Assembly: GCA_016946835.1 (NCBI GenBank)
Contig: JACVTC010000672.1
Coordinates: 1 to 12,446 of the forward strand
From: Neocallimastix lanati (nom. inval.)
Lineage: Eukaryota; Neocallimastigomycota; Neocallimastigomycetes; Neocallimastigales; Neocallimastigaceae
DNA: 12,446 bases
Reading direction: 5' to 3'
Below, in pieces: positions 11,736-12,446 of this stretch; position 1 is the first letter of the stretch; every line of letters starts with the position of its first letter. The notes beneath the pieces were generated by a model that worked only from the letters and a program-made list of their open reading frames with translations, ran no database searches and was not told the DNA's origin. Made by a program: the position numbers and the translations under genes.

Positions 11736-12446
11736 AGCTTGTTTACTCATTTGGCATGCTCAACAAATCTTTTCATTAAAATTTCTTCTTTTGATCGATC
11801 ATTATCTTCTAATATTGAATTTCTTAAATTAATATCGATCGGTAGGAATTCTTTTCTTCTTTACTGTAATTTATAACTAGAGTAACCAGAAACAGTAGAT
11901 TTTACTTGTCCTAAGTGCCTATAAAGGTAGTAAAATATTCCAATTTTTATTGTCGTAAAAGAAATTTCTTAATTGTTTTCCAATTTTTCTATTTCTATTC
12001 TATACTAAACCATTAGATTCAGGATGATGTATACTAACAAAATGGATATATACATCATAAAGATCAAAAAATATTTTTGTATAATCTGATGTAAATTGTA
12101 CTCCATTATCAATTACAATAATTTGGGGGTATACCATGTCTATTGAAAACTTCCACTAAGATATTAATTACATTTTGAGAAGTGGTTGTACAAAGTGGTT
12201 TTACTTCTACCCACTTTGTGAAGTGATCTACACAAACAATAATATATTTGTTACCTCTATCTGTTTCTTTAATGGTCCAATAATGTCTATGCCAAGCCGA
12301 ACAAAAGGACCATTAACAGGAGTTCTAAAATTTTTAGTAGGCTTTGGCAAAGGTTCAGAACGATTAAGCTGACAAATTTTGCATAAAGAAATATATTTTT
12401 ATATATATAAAATTAAATTTTTCCAATAATAGTTATCTTTTATTCT
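11456..12446 (-). pseudogene. Ty3/Gypsy-type retroelement integrase relic (pol 3' end, partial)
   Basis: The end of a pol polyprotein, entering from the right edge. In order: the zinc-finger C-x2-C (LCKICQ, cysteines at 12381-12383 and 12372-12374), the core with first Asp in GIDIIGPL (12285-12287), YIIVCVDHFTKW, second Asp in VIDNGVQF (12108-12110), HHPESNG, and a C-terminal GPY/F-like module (KLEPYFLSPYII, about 11565-11594) ending in a KLKRNVHIKN segment typical of Ty3/Gypsy. The spacing from the second Asp is 35 residues to the place where the catalytic Glu belongs, the D-35-E rule, but that codon is TAG. The frame is also broken near 12270, 12127, 11900, 11750 and 11525, with a frame change also needed across the poly-A tract, and by stops at 12399-12401, 11861-11863 and 11544-11546. 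Dead copy; the rest of pol and gag lie outside the window. Confidence 0.88.
11705..11733 (-). repeat. 29-A tract inside the integrase relic
   Basis: 29 T on the plus strand, hence 29 A in the sense of the relic, lying between a KQAAK-like segment and an AQQSIENKKNFKIGD segment of the integrase C-terminal part. In frame it would encode a lysine run. The same position in a live element would be expected to hold a short Lys-rich stretch, so this is probably slippage expansion after the element died. Confidence 0.85.

Noticed and set aside
11532-11876. Plus-strand 114-codon open frame with a long Phe run
   Set aside because: Antisense to the integrase relic; the Phe run is only the 29-T tract read in frame.
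12175-12372. Plus-strand 65-codon open frame
   Set aside because: Antisense to the integrase core, whose minus-strand reading holds the catalytic motifs.

Overview
The window looks like nuclear DNA of an anaerobic gut fungus (Neocallimastigomycota, the Neocallimastix/Piromyces/Anaeromyces group). Three things point there: intergenic DNA that is almost pure A+T with long poly-A/poly-T tracts and trinucleotide arrays; spliceosomal introns; and a CotH-domain protein ending in three fungal-type (CBM10-like) dockerins, an architecture known from fungal cellulosomes. Genes stand out as islands of higher G+C. I cannot name the species from sequence alone.

Layout, all recognisable genes on the minus strand. 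(1) 1-1518: non-coding 3' flank with T/A-rich minisatellite. (2) 1519-2694: an intact, intronless iron-dependent alcohol dehydrogenase of the butanol-dehydrogenase/YqhD type. (3) 2695-4121: AT-rich spacer with a two-copy ~160-bp tandem repeat, a diverged copy of the alcohol dehydrogenase 3' flank, a 30-A tract and a 55-bp tandem repeat. (4) 4122-4298: a 177-bp exact-length duplicate of the dehydrogenase C-terminal region (168 of 177 bases identical by hand), a gene fragment. (5) 4825-7968: a secreted CotH/triple-dockerin protein in three exons, with a second intron swollen by about 290 bp of TAA repeat. Its frame is broken at four places, each explained by one missing base and with no nonsense codon, which suggests base-calling errors or very recent decay. 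(6) 7969-11455: 3.5 kb with no gene that I can support, holding homopolymers, small perfect hairpins and a large inverted repeat (10583-10726 against 10975-11119). (7) 11456-12446: the decayed integrase end of a Ty3/Gypsy-type LTR retroelement, running off the window edge, with several frameshifts and stops, one of them exactly at the catalytic glutamate.

The two main genes fit the life of a gut anaerobe: the dehydrogenase would reduce aldehydes with NAD(P)H during fermentation, and the CotH-dockerin protein would be secreted and plugged into the plant-wall-degrading cellulosome through its dockerins. They are not an operon, and nothing shows them acting together. I did not find an obviously new multi-gene system. 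The points most worth a second look are the repeat-filled intron and clustered one-base breaks in the CotH gene, the partial dehydrogenase duplication with its diverged flank, and the inverted repeat next to the retroelement relic.
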